A stretch of DNA of 40,645 nt, taken from the NCBI GenBank assembly GCA_900547405.1, contig URGL01000017.1:1-40645 (forward strand). The letters run 5' to 3'. Source of the stretch: an uncultured Eubacteriales bacterium (GTDB lineage: Bacteria > Bacillota > Clostridia > Oscillospirales > Oscillospiraceae). The notes under the pieces were generated by a model, which did not search any database, was not told the DNA's origin, and saw only the letters and a list, made by a program, of their open reading frames with translations. How positions within the stretch are numbered: position 1 is the stretch's first letter; the number at the start of each line of letters is the position of its first letter. Positions 6,800 to 15,055 of the stretch are shown in pieces. Made by a program: the position numbers and the translations under genes.

Positions 6800-8041
6800 A
6801 TGGAAATCAAACGGGATCGGTATCTCCATAAACTCATTGCCAGGAAGCACAATGGCCTTATCAAGGTGATCACCGGTATGCGGCGGTGCGGCAAGTCCTA
6901 TCTGCTGTTTGCGCTTTTTAAGCGGCATTTGCTGGAGGAGGGGGTGCCGGGGGATCATATTATTGAAATTGCCTTTGATTCCTTTGAGAATAAAAAGCTC
7001 CGGGACCCGGAGGTCCTGTACCCAACCGTGAAGGAGCGGCTGGTGGACGATGGGATGTATTACATCCTCCTGGATGAGGTGCAGCTGCTGGGGGAATTTG
7101 AGTCCGTGCTGAACGGCTTCATGCGTATGCCCAATGTGGATGTCTACGTCACCGGAAGCAACGCCAAATTCCTTTCCAGGGACATCATCACGGAATTCCG
7201 GGGCCGGGGTGATGAGCTCCACATGGCCCCTCTGTCCTTTGGGGAATTTATGTCTGTGTATCCCGGCAACCGGTACGACGGCTGGAATGAATACGTGCTC
7301 TACGGCGGTCTGCCCCCAGTGGTGCTGCTGCCTACAGTGGAGCAGAAAGCGGAATTTTTGAAGCGGCTTTTTGAGGAGACCTATATCAATGACATTGTGG
7401 GCCGCCACAGGATTCGCAATCGGGAGGAATTCGAGGAGCTGATCGATATCCTCTCCTCCGGCATCGGCTCCCTGACCAATCCCAAGAAGCTGGCGGACAC
7501 CTTCAAAACCAAAAAAGGGAAGTCCATCAGCGTCAACACCATCAAGAGCTACCTGGACTATCTGTGCGATGCCTTTGTGGTCAGCCGAGCAGTCCGGTAC
7601 GATATCAAGGGAAGAAAATACATTGATTCTCCTCAGAAATACTATTTTACCGACGTGGGTCTGCGAAACGCCCGAATCAATTTCCGGCAGCTGGAGGAGA
7701 ATCACACCATGGAAAACGTGATTTTCAACGAGCTGCTTGCCAGAGGCTACGGCGTAGACGTGGGCCTGGTGAATGCCACGGGCAGCGACGGAAAAAAGAA
7801 ACAGCTGGAGGTGGATTTTGTCTGTAACAAGGGCTCCAAGCGCTACTACGTCCAGTCCGCCTTCGCCATCCCAGACGAGGCAAAAATGCGGCAGGAATCC
7901 AACTCCCTGCTCCGGATCGGGGACACATTTAAAAAGATCATTGTGGTAAAGGATACCCCAGCCCCCTGGTACACGGAAGAGGGGATATTGGTCATCGGTA
8001 TCCATGATTTTCTGTTAACAGAAAACAGCCTGGACCTATAA
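6800..8041 (+). CDS. AAA-type ATPase with DUF4143 C-terminal domain
   Basis: The protein is 413 aa. An N-terminal AAA_14 ATPase domain shows Walker A GMRRCGKSYLL (about residues 26-36), Walker B YYILLDEVQLL (about 91-101) and sensor-like VYVTGSNAKFLSRD. A DUF4143 domain follows, with ETYINDIVGRHRIRN and NTIKSYLDYLCDAFVV (winged-helix-like). The C-terminus has QLEVDFVCNKGSKRYYVQ, which resembles a PD-(D/E)XK nuclease core with the final Lys replaced by Gln. Members are frequent, often multicopy, in gut anaerobes; their role is not settled. The ATG at 6800 follows AGGAGGG at good spacing. The AT-rich upstream region and single-gene layout suggest a mobile accessory gene. Confidence 0.85.
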   Translation: MEIKRDRYLHKLIARKHNGLIKVITGMRRCGKSYLLFALFKRHLLEEGVPGDHIIEIAFDSFENKKLRDPEVLYPTVKERLVDDGMYYILLDEVQLLGEFESVLNGFMRMPNVDVYVTGSNAKFLSRDIITEFRGRGDELHMAPLSFGEFMSVYPGNRYDGWNEYVLYGGLPPVVLLPTVEQKAEFLKRLFEETYINDIVGRHRIRNREEFEELIDILSSGIGSLTNPKKLADTFKTKKGKSISVNTIKSYLDYLCDAFVVSRAVRYDIKGRKYIDSPQKYYFTDVGLRNARINFRQLEENHTMENVIFNELLARGYGVDVGLVNATGSDGKKKQLEVDFVCNKGSKRYYVQSAFAIPDEAKMRQESNSLLRIGDTFKKIIVVKDTPAPWYTEEGILVIGIHDFLLTENSLDL

Positions 8042-8057
8042 CCCCAAAAGAAGGGAG

Positions 8058-9434
8058 TCAGATCATCTGCTCCGGATGGAACACCTCGTCAAACCGCTCT
8101 GCTGTCAGAAAGCCCAGCTTGACGCAGGCATCCTTCAGGGAAATGTTTTCCCGATAGGCCAGCTTTGCCGTTTTGGCGGCGTTTTCGTAGCCGATGTAGG
8201 GATTTAGGGCGGTGACCAGCATCAGGGAGTTGTGGAGGTTGTGGTCCATTTTCTCCTTGTTGGCCCGGATGCCGGCCACACAGCGGTCGTGGAAGGATAC
8301 CATGACCTCCGCCAGGAGCCGGGCGGATTGGAGGAAGTTGTAGGCCAGCACCGGCATGAAGACGTTCAGCTCGAAGTTTCCCTGGCTGGCCGCCAGGGAG
8401 ACGGCGGTGTCGTTGCCCATGACCTGGACCGCTACCATGGTGACGGCCTCACATTGGGTGGGGTTTACCTTGCCGGGCATGATGGAGGAGCCGGGTTCGT
8501 TCTCCGGGATGAATATCTCTCCCAGGCCGTCCCGGGGGCCGGAGGCCAGCCAGCGGATGTCGTTGGCGATCTTCATCAGGTCCGCCGCCAGGGCTTTCAG
8601 GGCCCCGTGGGCGAAGACCAGCTCATCCTTGGAGGTCAGGGCGTGGAACTTATTGGGGGCAGTGACGAATTTCTTCCCGGTGAGAGCCGTGATCTTCTGG
8701 GCCACCAGGGTGTCGAAGCCCTTCGGGGCGTTGAGCCCGGTGCCCACGGCAGTGCCCCCTAGGGCCAGCTCCCGCAGAGGGTCCAAAGAAAGGGCAATCA
8801 GGGTCTTGTCCCGCTCCAGGCTGGTCCGCCAGCCGGAAATTTCCTGGGAGAAGGCAATGGGGGTGGCATCCTGCAAGTGGGTCCGGCCGGATTTGACAAT
8901 GCCCCGGTTTTCCTCCTCCAGCCTCTGGAAAGCAGCGGTGAGGACATCGATGGCCGGGAGCACCTTGCTTTCCAGGCTCAGCACCGCGGCAATGTGCATG
9001 GCCGTGGGGAAGGTGTCGTTGGAGGACTGGGACATATTCACGTCGTCATTGGGGTGCAGCAGCTTCTCCCCCGCGATGGCGTTGCCCCGCCCGGCAATGA
9101 CCTCGTTGGCATTCATGTTGGACTGGGTGCCGGAGCCGGTCTGCCAGACCACCAGAGGGAAGTTGTCGGCAAGCTCTCCGGAGATCACCTCATCCGCCGC
9201 GGCGGAGATGGCGGCCAGCTTCTTTTGAGTCATCTTTTCCGGACGAAGCTCAGCGTTTGCCTGGGCGGCGGCCTTTTTCAGAATACCGAAGGCGTGGATA
9301 ATCTCCTTTGGCATAGTCTCCTGACCCACGCCAATGGGAAAATTCTCGTGGGACCGCTGGGTCTGGGCCCCCCAGTATTTGTCCGCGGGGACCTGCATAT
9401 CCCCCATGGAGTCGTGTTCGATGCGATAGTCCAT
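8058..9434 (-). CDS. fumC: Class II fumarate hydratase
   Basis: Reversible hydration of fumarate to L-malate in the cytosol, without iron-sulfur cluster. The protein is 458 aa, the normal length. Landmarks are GDMQVPADKYWGAQTQRS near the start, SGSGTQSNMNxNEV-type WQTGSGTQSNMNANEV (about residues 94-109), SSNDTFPTAMHIA, the catalytic-site GRTHLQDATP (about residue 185) and the family signature GSSIMPGKVNPTQCE (about residue 316). The start at 9434 follows AGGAGGAACGAC. An upstream in-frame ATG (9476) would fall inside the promoter. Single-gene unit with promoter 9459-9487. Confidence 0.95.
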   Translation of the reverse strand: MDYRIEHDSMGDMQVPADKYWGAQTQRSHENFPIGVGQETMPKEIIHAFGILKKAAAQANAELRPEKMTQKKLAAISAAADEVISGELADNFPLVVWQTGSGTQSNMNANEVIAGRGNAIAGEKLLHPNDDVNMSQSSNDTFPTAMHIAAVLSLESKVLPAIDVLTAAFQRLEEENRGIVKSGRTHLQDATPIAFSQEISGWRTSLERDKTLIALSLDPLRELALGGTAVGTGLNAPKGFDTLVAQKITALTGKKFVTAPNKFHALTSKDELVFAHGALKALAADLMKIANDIRWLASGPRDGLGEIFIPENEPGSSIMPGKVNPTQCEAVTMVAVQVMGNDTAVSLAASQGNFELNVFMPVLAYNFLQSARLLAEVMVSFHDRCVAGIRANKEKMDHNLHNSLMLVTALNPYIGYENAAKTAKLAYRENISLKDACVKLGFLTAERFDEVFHPEQMI

Positions 9435-9458
9435 GTCGTTCCTCCTGTTTTTTCTTTC

Positions 9459-9487
9459 ACTATACACGTTCCCCACTTCCCTGTCAA
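9459..9487 (-). promoter_or_regulatory. Promoter of fumC
   Basis: On the minus strand: consensus TTGACA (9482-9487), a 17-base spacer and TATAGT (9459-9464). Transcription would start about 15 bases before the ribosome binding site, which supports the ATG at 9434. Confidence 0.8.
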
Positions 9488-9500
9488 CGGCGGTTTTCCC

Positions 9501-9529
9501 TTTACTTTCCGGCCGGGATGGGGTAGAAT
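9501..9529 (+). promoter_or_regulatory. Promoter of the acidic membrane protein-gluQRS pair
   Basis: TTTACT (9501-9506), a 17-base spacer and TAGAAT (9524-9529). It runs back-to-back with the fumC promoter, 13 bases away. Confidence 0.6.
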
Positions 9530-9564
9530 AGGGAAAACGCTTTTTACCTCATGGAGGACCCATT

Positions 9565-9906
9565 ATGTTTGACAATCCCAGAAAGGAATTGGAAAAGCTC
9601 CAGCAGGAGCTGCTGGCCGCGGAAGCGGAGCAGGACGAGACGGCAGACCTGGAGCAGGAAGAAGATTACGGCACCCCGGTGGACTGGGACGAGGGCGACC
9701 GGGAGCCGCTGTCGAAAAGCTATACGGATTCCGATGACGACACCCTGATCTGGCAGACGGAGGAGCTGGAACCGGAGGAACCGGAAGAAGAGGACTTTTC
9801 TCAAAAGCCGGAAAAGAAGCACTACGTCGGCCTGAAATTTGCCATTGCCCTGGAGCTTCTGGGCATTGCGGCCCTGTTCTGGTGGTGGTATCTATGGATC
9901 CGGTAA
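9565..9906 (+). CDS. Small acidic tail-anchored membrane protein of unknown function
   Basis: I do not recognise a family. The protein is 113 aa. The first about 85 residues are hydrophilic and rich in Glu, Asp and Gln, with a coiled-coil-like start (RKELEKLQQELLAAEAEQDE) and an acidic run EELEPEEPEEEDF. The C-terminus is one hydrophobic helix, LKFAIALELLGIAALFWWWY, ending in LWIR, so the acidic part should face the cytosol. The start has GGAGG 7 bases upstream. Its stop lies 13 bases inside gluQRS, implying translational coupling. Confidence 0.7.
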   Translation: MFDNPRKELEKLQQELLAAEAEQDETADLEQEEDYGTPVDWDEGDREPLSKSYTDSDDDTLIWQTEELEPEEPEEEDFSQKPEKKHYVGLKFAIALELLGIAALFWWWYLWIR

Positions 9907-10808
9907 AGTCCGTAGGCCGCTTTGCCCCCACCCCCTCCGGGCGGATGCACCTGGGCAACCTGTTCTCGGCTTTGCTTGCCTGGCTTTCCGTCAGGTCCCG
10001 GGACGGCGAAATGGTCCTGCGGATGGAGGACCTGGACACCCAGCGGACCAGCCGCGAATACGCCCAAATCCTTCGGGAGGACCTGCAGTGGCTGGGCCTG
10101 ACCTGGGACCGGGAGACCCCCGCCCAGAGCCAACGAGCCGAAGTCTATGACCGGTACTTTGATATTCTGAAAGAAAAGGGGCTGCTGTACCCCTGCTATT
10201 GCACCCGCAGCCAGCTCCACAGCGTCAACGCCCCCCACCTGAGCGACGGCACCTATGTCTACCCCGGCACCTGCCGGGATCTGACGGATGCCCAGCGGGC
10301 GGCCATGAGCCGGGCCCCTGCCTGGCGGGTCCGGGTCCCGGACAAGCTCTGGCAGGTGGAGGACAAGATCCAGGGGCACTATGGGTGCAATTTGGCCACA
10401 GACTGTGGAGACATGGTAGTCCGCCGGGCCGACGGTGTCTACGTCTACCAGCTGGCCGTCACCGTAGACGACGGTCTGGCCGGAGTCACGGAAGTAGTCC
10501 GTGGCTCAGACCTATTAAGCTCTGCCCCCCGGCAGATGTACCTGCAGGAGCTCTTCGGCTTTCCCCACCCGGAATACGCCCACGTACCCATGCTCCTGGC
10601 CCCCGACGGCCGCCGCCTGAGCAAGCGGGACCGGGACCTGGACCTGGGGGCATTGCGGCAAAATTACAGCCCTGAGGAGATCATCGGCGCCCTGGCCCAC
10701 TGCGCCGGACTGTTGGAGCGCAGGGAGCCTGTTTCTCTGGAAGAGCTCCGGGGAGAGTTCTCCTGGAAAAAAGTCCGGAGGGCCGATGTCCGGCTGGATG
10801 GGCTGTAA
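9894..10808 (+). CDS. gluQRS: Glutamyl-Q tRNA(Asp) synthetase
   Basis: Truncated glutamyl-tRNA synthetase relative that attaches glutamate to queuosine in the anticodon of tRNA(Asp). The protein is 304 aa, which matches GluQRS and is far shorter than GltX (about 480 aa), because the anticodon-binding domain is missing. The class I motif is APTPSGRMHLGNL (HLGN, about residues 19-22). A zinc-type CYC plus YPGTC pattern lies near 100-125, and the KMSKS-like motif is RRLSKRDRDLDLG (about residue 236). The ATG at 9894 lies inside the preceding gene; an in-frame GTG at 9882 is the alternative. A terminator follows at 10818-10871. Confidence 0.9.
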   Translation: MDPVKSVGRFAPTPSGRMHLGNLFSALLAWLSVRSRDGEMVLRMEDLDTQRTSREYAQILREDLQWLGLTWDRETPAQSQRAEVYDRYFDILKEKGLLYPCYCTRSQLHSVNAPHLSDGTYVYPGTCRDLTDAQRAAMSRAPAWRVRVPDKLWQVEDKIQGHYGCNLATDCGDMVVRRADGVYVYQLAVTVDDGLAGVTEVVRGSDLLSSAPRQMYLQELFGFPHPEYAHVPMLLAPDGRRLSKRDRDLDLGALRQNYSPEEIIGALAHCAGLLERREPVSLEELRGEFSWKKVRRADVRLDGL

Positions 10809-10817
10809 GCAAGCACA

Positions 10818-10871
10818 AAGAGGCTGTTGAAAAGCTTGGTCACCGCGGTGACGGCTTTTTAACAGCCTCTT
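10818..10871. terminator. Long bidirectional terminator
   Basis: AAGAGGCTGTT (10818-10828) pairs with AACAGCCTCTT (10861-10871). An AAAAGC/GCTTTT stem lies inside this, and a GGTCACCGCGGTGAC core inside that. It sits between the convergent gluQRS and opine dehydrogenase genes. Confidence 0.75.
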
Positions 10872-10887
10872 ATGGTATTCAGCTCTC

Positions 10888-11955
10888 TTACAGTGCGGCC
10901 ATCTGTGCCGTCAGATTCTCTGCACTCAGTCCCAGGTCAGACAGGGCAAGCCCCGTTTTCAGGTAGTCCACTCCATTGATAACACCACAAATGGTCAAAA
11001 ATGCTTCGGTCAGGGGTACCTGGACGCGGCAGGCTCTGCCCAGCGCTGCCAACACAGCAACCCCACAGGCAGCATCCTCAGATACATACCGGTGTGAAAA
11101 GCTGCTGGGTCCGTCCAGGTCCCGAAAAACGTCCAGATCATGGACGTTTTTGTCCAGGAGCTTTCGCATCAAGCCCTCCGATGGAGGATTGTAGGTCTCA
11201 AATCCTAATGCGGCAAAAACCAGGTCCCGTTCCTTTTCCAGCGCGTCGAAGCAGCGAATGGCATTTTCTCCCAGGCCGTCCCGGAAAAACGCAAAGCGCT
11301 CCCCCATACGTTCGATCTGGGTGCCGTTCAGCACAGCACCGGACAAATGTGAAATCACATTTGGGGAATTGAGAGAAACCTCCAGAACATTTTTTCCGGG
11401 AATCAGGGTCAGCATATCTCGGAACGCCTCCACCAGCGCCCCTGTTTCGGCGGCAGGCAGAGCGGATGCCCGTAGCGGCTTCAACCCACCGGCCACAATG
11501 ACTTCTCCAGGAGCTGTCCGGCGGCAGGCCCATAGGTTTCCGGATATCTCTCCCACAAGCACTCCGGACTTTCCCGCCTTTTCCAACTGCCGTCTAAGGA
11601 CAAAGCTGCCAAAATTTCCAGGGCTGAACAAAAACGCCTGACCGGGATGGGCGTGCAGGGCACACAGGCGGCTGATTTCCTCCTGACGGCTGAATGGCAC
11701 ACAAATGAGCACCCGATCCGCTTCCAACGCCCTTTCAAAAACCTCCGTAAGAAGTTCCGGCATGGCACAGCCACTTTGACCGGAGTTTCCTCGGAGCAAA
11801 ATCCCGTTCTGACGGCAAATCTGGGGATAGTCCTCCGTATGCTCTGGCGTGTCGCAAAGGATCACCGGATATCCAAGCCTGGAAAAATAGGCCGCCGTTG
11901 CCATTCCGGAGGATCCTCCGCCGATCACCGCAATGGTATTGCTCTTGTTATTCAT
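10888..11955 (-). CDS. Opine dehydrogenase-like protein (octopine/nopaline dehydrogenase family)
   Basis: The family reduces the Schiff base between an amino acid and a keto acid to an N-(carboxyalkyl) amino acid, or runs the reverse, with NAD(P)H. The protein is 355 aa. The N-terminal Rossmann fold has TIAVIGGGSSGMATAAYF (about residues 7-24). The C-terminal helical domain has the family feature SLNSPNVISHLSGAVLNGT (about residues 207-225), whose His fits the catalytic His of opine dehydrogenases. It is the last of four genes on the minus strand (14783 down to 10888), 52 bases after its neighbour. The context suggests catabolism of an amino-acid derivative. The substrate cannot be read from the sequence. 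Confidence 0.75.
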   Translation of the reverse strand: MNNKSNTIAVIGGGSSGMATAAYFSRLGYPVILCDTPEHTEDYPQICRQNGILLRGNSGQSGCAMPELLTEVFERALEADRVLICVPFSRQEEISRLCALHAHPGQAFLFSPGNFGSFVLRRQLEKAGKSGVLVGEISGNLWACRRTAPGEVIVAGGLKPLRASALPAAETGALVEAFRDMLTLIPGKNVLEVSLNSPNVISHLSGAVLNGTQIERMGERFAFFRDGLGENAIRCFDALEKERDLVFAALGFETYNPPSEGLMRKLLDKNVHDLDVFRDLDGPSSFSHRYVSEDAACGVAVLAALGRACRVQVPLTEAFLTICGVINGVDYLKTGLALSDLGLSAENLTAQMAAL

Positions 11956-12007
11956 ATTATCATCCTTGCAGCGGCCCCTGAAACAGGGGCCGCGATTGAT
12001 TTAGGCC

Positions 12008-12718
12008 TTACTTTTTCTGACTTTTCTTGTAGAGGAAATAGGACCATGCTACGGTGATGGCAATGAGAACCAGCATGATATACAGGCCGTTCTTGCTGTA
12101 CCAGGCCTGTCCAAAAAGGATGGCTGCCAGACAGCCGAGGATGAAGGGAACGATGCCCACCTTCCAGTCAGCCATGATCCGCTGGAACAGCATAGCGCCC
12201 ATAACGGCAGGAAGCACATTGTTGAAGCCGGGTGCCAGCATCGGACTGGTCAGGACCGGATAAATGACGTGGACGAAGGCAACACCCAAGGCAACCTCCA
12301 ATGTGGTGACCAGAGAGCAGGTGCCCACGGCCAGTGTCGCAACAACGTCTCCCTCTTTGGTGCCCATCTCTACACCCATAATCTCCTGGCAGCTGACAAC
12401 GCATGGAATCTTGGTCTGAGAAACGTTGCCAGTGGTAAATCCCATATAAGTACCGCCGGCACCCAACATGGGAGCAAAGGTAAAAGGCTCAATAATTTGG
12501 TTGGCGCCAAAAGCCACCAGAATGGCAACGCATCCGGCACCTACCGCTGCCCAGTCCGGAGACACATGGTATCTCAGGCAGACACCAATGATTGGCAGGT
12601 ACATCGTAATCAGTGCAAGGGTCGTAGACAGTCTACCCCAGCGGTGGATCTTGTGATCATACTCCGTAAAAGCCGCAGTCTCTTCCGCAGCTACAGTGCG
12701 CAGTTTATCAGTAGACAT
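12008..12718 (-). CDS. Membrane protein of a putative two-part transporter
   Basis: The protein is 236 aa with about six helices. A hydrophilic N-terminus (about 30 residues) precedes LSTTLALITMYLPIIGVCL. A conserved-looking loop FAPMLGAGGTYMGFTTGNVSQTKIPC lies near the middle, and the C-terminus is KKSQKK. The family is not one I can name with confidence. It is encoded 13 bases after the DUF5058-like protein and both lie between two enzymes, so a paired transporter for the enzymes' substrate is the simplest reading. The ATG at 12718 follows AAAGGAGAACC; an earlier in-frame ATG would overlap the preceding gene. Confidence 0.65.
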   Translation of the reverse strand: MSTDKLRTVAAEETAAFTEYDHKIHRWGRLSTTLALITMYLPIIGVCLRYHVSPDWAAVGAGCVAILVAFGANQIIEPFTFAPMLGAGGTYMGFTTGNVSQTKIPCVVSCQEIMGVEMGTKEGDVVATLAVGTCSLVTTLEVALGVAFVHVIYPVLTSPMLAPGFNNVLPAVMGAMLFQRIMADWKVGIVPFILGCLAAILFGQAWYSKNGLYIMLVLIAITVAWSYFLYKKSQKK

Positions 12719-12731
12719 GATGGTTCTCCTT

Positions 12732-13427
12732 TCATCCGCCAATAATGCAGCAGACAATAACGCCTGCGATAATGGATACGGACAGTGCAAAATCGCCCAG
12801 GACAGGGACCTTCTTCTTCAGCAACATACAGCCCAGCATCACGAGTCCACCGGTCACAGCTGCCGCGAAAGGAAGGATGGGGGTGAAATTGGTAAAATAG
12901 GGTACGTTCAGCCGGGCAATTACCGCGGCAAATGCGGCTGATGTACCGATTAGCAGGAATTTATTGGTGGTCTTAGCCTTTTTCAGGACCTTGTCATATC
13001 CCTTCAGCGTCAGGATGGTATTCAGCGGCGCAATGCTCATGCCGATATTCATGACCAGCATAATGACCACGAAGCCGCCCAGAGTCAGTGCGGTATAATC
13101 AGAGAACCCGGCGGCCTCCAATCCGATACCGGCAGCCATGGGCTCATAACCGCCGGCACCAATGTTGCTCAGCCGGAGCCAGGGGAAGAACTTGCCCAGG
13201 CTGGGAGCCATCGCGATCAAAAGCGATACCAGGGACAAAGCAGGGATCACAGAAATAGAGGCAGCTGTCGTAATACATTTCTTGAGCTTTGTCTTATCCA
13301 TGCCGATTTCCAGGCCCTGCTTCCAGGCCATGGCCATGAAACGGATGGACTGGACAACGATCACACAGATGGGCACCAGGCACAGCAGGAACATAAAGCC
13401 GCTGTTGGCAATATCCAGGTAATTCAT
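12732..13427 (-). CDS. DUF5058-like membrane protein
   Basis: The protein is 231 aa with about six helices. It starts MNYLDIANSGFMFLLCLVPI and carries ALSLVSLLIAMAPSLGKFFP, then GAGGYEPMAAGIGLEAAGF. It ends in a hydrophobic helix with VSIIAGVIVCCIIGG. I recall this start as typical of the uncharacterised DUF5058 family, without being able to check. The ATG at 13427 has an AAAGGAG-type site. It is second in the four-gene operon and probably forms a membrane complex with the 12008-12718 product. Confidence 0.65.
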   Translation of the reverse strand: MNYLDIANSGFMFLLCLVPICVIVVQSIRFMAMAWKQGLEIGMDKTKLKKCITTAASISVIPALSLVSLLIAMAPSLGKFFPWLRLSNIGAGGYEPMAAGIGLEAAGFSDYTALTLGGFVVIMLVMNIGMSIAPLNTILTLKGYDKVLKKAKTTNKFLLIGTSAAFAAVIARLNVPYFTNFTPILPFAAAVTGGLVMLGCMLLKKKVPVLGDFALSVSIIAGVIVCCIIGG

Positions 13428-13463
13428 AGATTTTCTCCTTTCGGTTCCCGAAGTAATTCAAAT

Positions 13464-14783
13464 TTACCGTTTTTGGCGGTCATTGAAGGTCATCAGCGGG
13501 AAAATCTCCCGTTTCTCCATGAGCTTTTCGCAGAGTTTCTCATCGCTGTCATTCATGCAGTTCAGTGCGAAGTCTCCCAAGAAGTCGATGGATGCATCCG
13601 CGTTGGCGGCAAGAACGCCCTGATTATTGGCAAGCCGGATATTTTTCACCGCCAGTCTGGCTGCGTCAATGGCAATGCCGGTAGAAGAAGCCATCCGCAG
13701 AGCGCAGGCAAGTTTTGCACCGTCGCAGACAACGCCGAAGACATTGGGAATCAGGTTTTGGATTGCGATCTCCACCTGGGCTTCCGTGCCGCCCAACAGC
13801 AGTGTAGTACCCGCGGCAACGCCCATAGAAGCTGCCACCTCGCAGGAGCACATGGTCGGTGCTTTACCGATCCGGTGAATCACCGCAATAGCCACCAGAC
13901 AGCTCAGAGCCAATGCACGCTTCTTGGTCTCCTCGTCAACCCCCAGATCCTTGGCCTGGCTGACAATGGGCATAGTAGACGCAACACCCACATTTCCCTT
14001 GCCGCCTACGCTCATGATGGGCAGATTCACACCTGCCATCCGGCCCTCGCAGGCCGCAGCCGCTGCAGCCTTTGCATGGGTGACAGGCGTGTCCTCACCA
14101 GTCGCCAAAATATTCGCACCGATCCGGATGCTGACTTCCTCATGAGAAAGAACGTAATCCGTCATAGCGGAATTCATCTTGGCCGCATCCTCCATGATGT
14201 CCAGCTTTTCCAGAGGATATGTAGTAGCAAAGTCGTAGAAATCCTTGATTTTATACTTCATAATCGGGGTATGGCCTGCCCGGTTATTGGGGTCCGGCTC
14301 AACGTCCAGCAGTACCTGGTCATTGTGAGCCTTGTAGATCAAACCATCCGGTGCGCCCTGGGTCACGGCCACACCAATGCCCCGGTCAGTTTCCACAACC
14401 ACCCGGCGGGAACCGCCCCTTGCTTCCTCATCAGAGGCGAACTCCGTGCGGATCTCCACCAGCTCGGCCACCTTCCGGGCCTTTAGCTCCCCTTCAGGAG
14501 TCACTGAGTGGAGCACCTCCAGCTTCGCCTTGGGGTCGCCGCACACAGCGCCCAGCGCATAGGCCATTTCCGCACCCAGGTATTCCGTACCGGGGAAGGC
14601 CACATCATCAATCTTTGCCGCGGCGCCGGAGCCGCCATAAACCGTGATCTTTTTGATTTCTCCGCCACCAGCGGCATCATAGGCCTCTGCGGCTACATAG
14701 CAACCGCCAATAGGGCCGGTGCAGCCCAGAGCAGGTCTGGTTTCCTGACAAAGGATTCGGTAGAGCTCCTCATAGTTATTCAT
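13464..14783 (-). CDS. L-cysteine desulfidase / UPF0597 (serine dehydratase alpha-like) family protein
   Basis: The family holds iron-sulfur enzymes that eliminate sulfide from cysteine, with a fold like the alpha chain of Fe-S serine dehydratase. The protein is 439 aa, the normal length. Cysteines at family-typical places are seen in ALGCTGPIGG (Cys21), PTMCSCEVAAS (about residue 305) and VFGVVCDGAKLACAL (about residue 345). Two are expected to help hold a [4Fe-4S] cluster. The glycine-rich SVGGKGNVGVASTMP motif is also present. It is first in the operon with two membrane proteins and an opine dehydrogenase-like enzyme. The ATG at 14783 has a GGAGG site. Cysteine, or another beta-substituted amino acid, is a plausible substrate. 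Confidence 0.8.
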   Translation of the reverse strand: MNNYEELYRILCQETRPALGCTGPIGGCYVAAEAYDAAGGGEIKKITVYGGSGAAAKIDDVAFPGTEYLGAEMAYALGAVCGDPKAKLEVLHSVTPEGELKARKVAELVEIRTEFASDEEARGGSRRVVVETDRGIGVAVTQGAPDGLIYKAHNDQVLLDVEPDPNNRAGHTPIMKYKIKDFYDFATTYPLEKLDIMEDAAKMNSAMTDYVLSHEEVSIRIGANILATGEDTPVTHAKAAAAAACEGRMAGVNLPIMSVGGKGNVGVASTMPIVSQAKDLGVDEETKKRALALSCLVAIAVIHRIGKAPTMCSCEVAASMGVAAGTTLLLGGTEAQVEIAIQNLIPNVFGVVCDGAKLACALRMASSTGIAIDAARLAVKNIRLANNQGVLAANADASIDFLGDFALNCMNDSDEKLCEKLMEKREIFPLMTFNDRQKR

Positions 14784-14819
14784 CTGATATACCTCCTGTT
14801 TATATTTTCTCCTCTATCG

Positions 14820-14881
14820 CATCTGACATTGTTGTCCAATGTCTTACAATTTAATAATATCGTCAGATGTTAAATTGTCAA
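14820..14881 (-). promoter_or_regulatory. Promoter and operator region of the desulfidase-opine operon
   Basis: On the minus strand: consensus TTGACA (14876-14881), a 16-base spacer and TATTAT (14854-14859). Just at the likely start is TTGTAAGAC (14841-14849), close to the FadR-type TNGTNNNAC half-site. Also present are GACATTG-N5-CAATGTC (14825-14843) and a wide pair CATCTGAC (14820-14827) / GTCAGATG (14862-14869). The word TAATATCGT (14855-14863, plus strand) recurs at 17174-17182. Confidence 0.65.
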
Positions 14882-15012
14882 GTATTTTCTTCTTTATAAA
14901 TGCAAAATTGGTCATAGTATCAAAAATAGCATCCATTTTTTGTGTAATATATAAATTTATCTTTCGCATACCGCCAATTCATGGAAAAGGGCTGTTCTTT
15001 TTGTGGGAATAA

Positions 15013-15021
15013 TGATATAAT
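15013..15021 (+). promoter_or_regulatory. Extended -10 promoter of the lysine methylase-like gene
   Basis: TGATATAAT is a perfect extended -10; no good -35 is visible. Transcription would start near 15028, so the coding start must be the ATG at 15056 and not the in-frame ATG at 14981. Confidence 0.6.
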
Positions 15022-15055
15022 CGCCGCAGCTTTCAGAAAGGATACCGATGCTGCT

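Noticed and set aside
9894..10808. Full-length glutamyl-tRNA synthetase gltX, truncated
   Set aside because: The length and end match GluQRS, the stop codon is followed by a proper terminator, and the catalytic domain is complete; no trace of an anticodon-binding domain follows.
14981..15055. Upstream start for the lysine methylase-like gene (extra 25 residues)
   Set aside because: A perfect extended -10 at 15013-15021 lies within this stretch, so it should not be translated.
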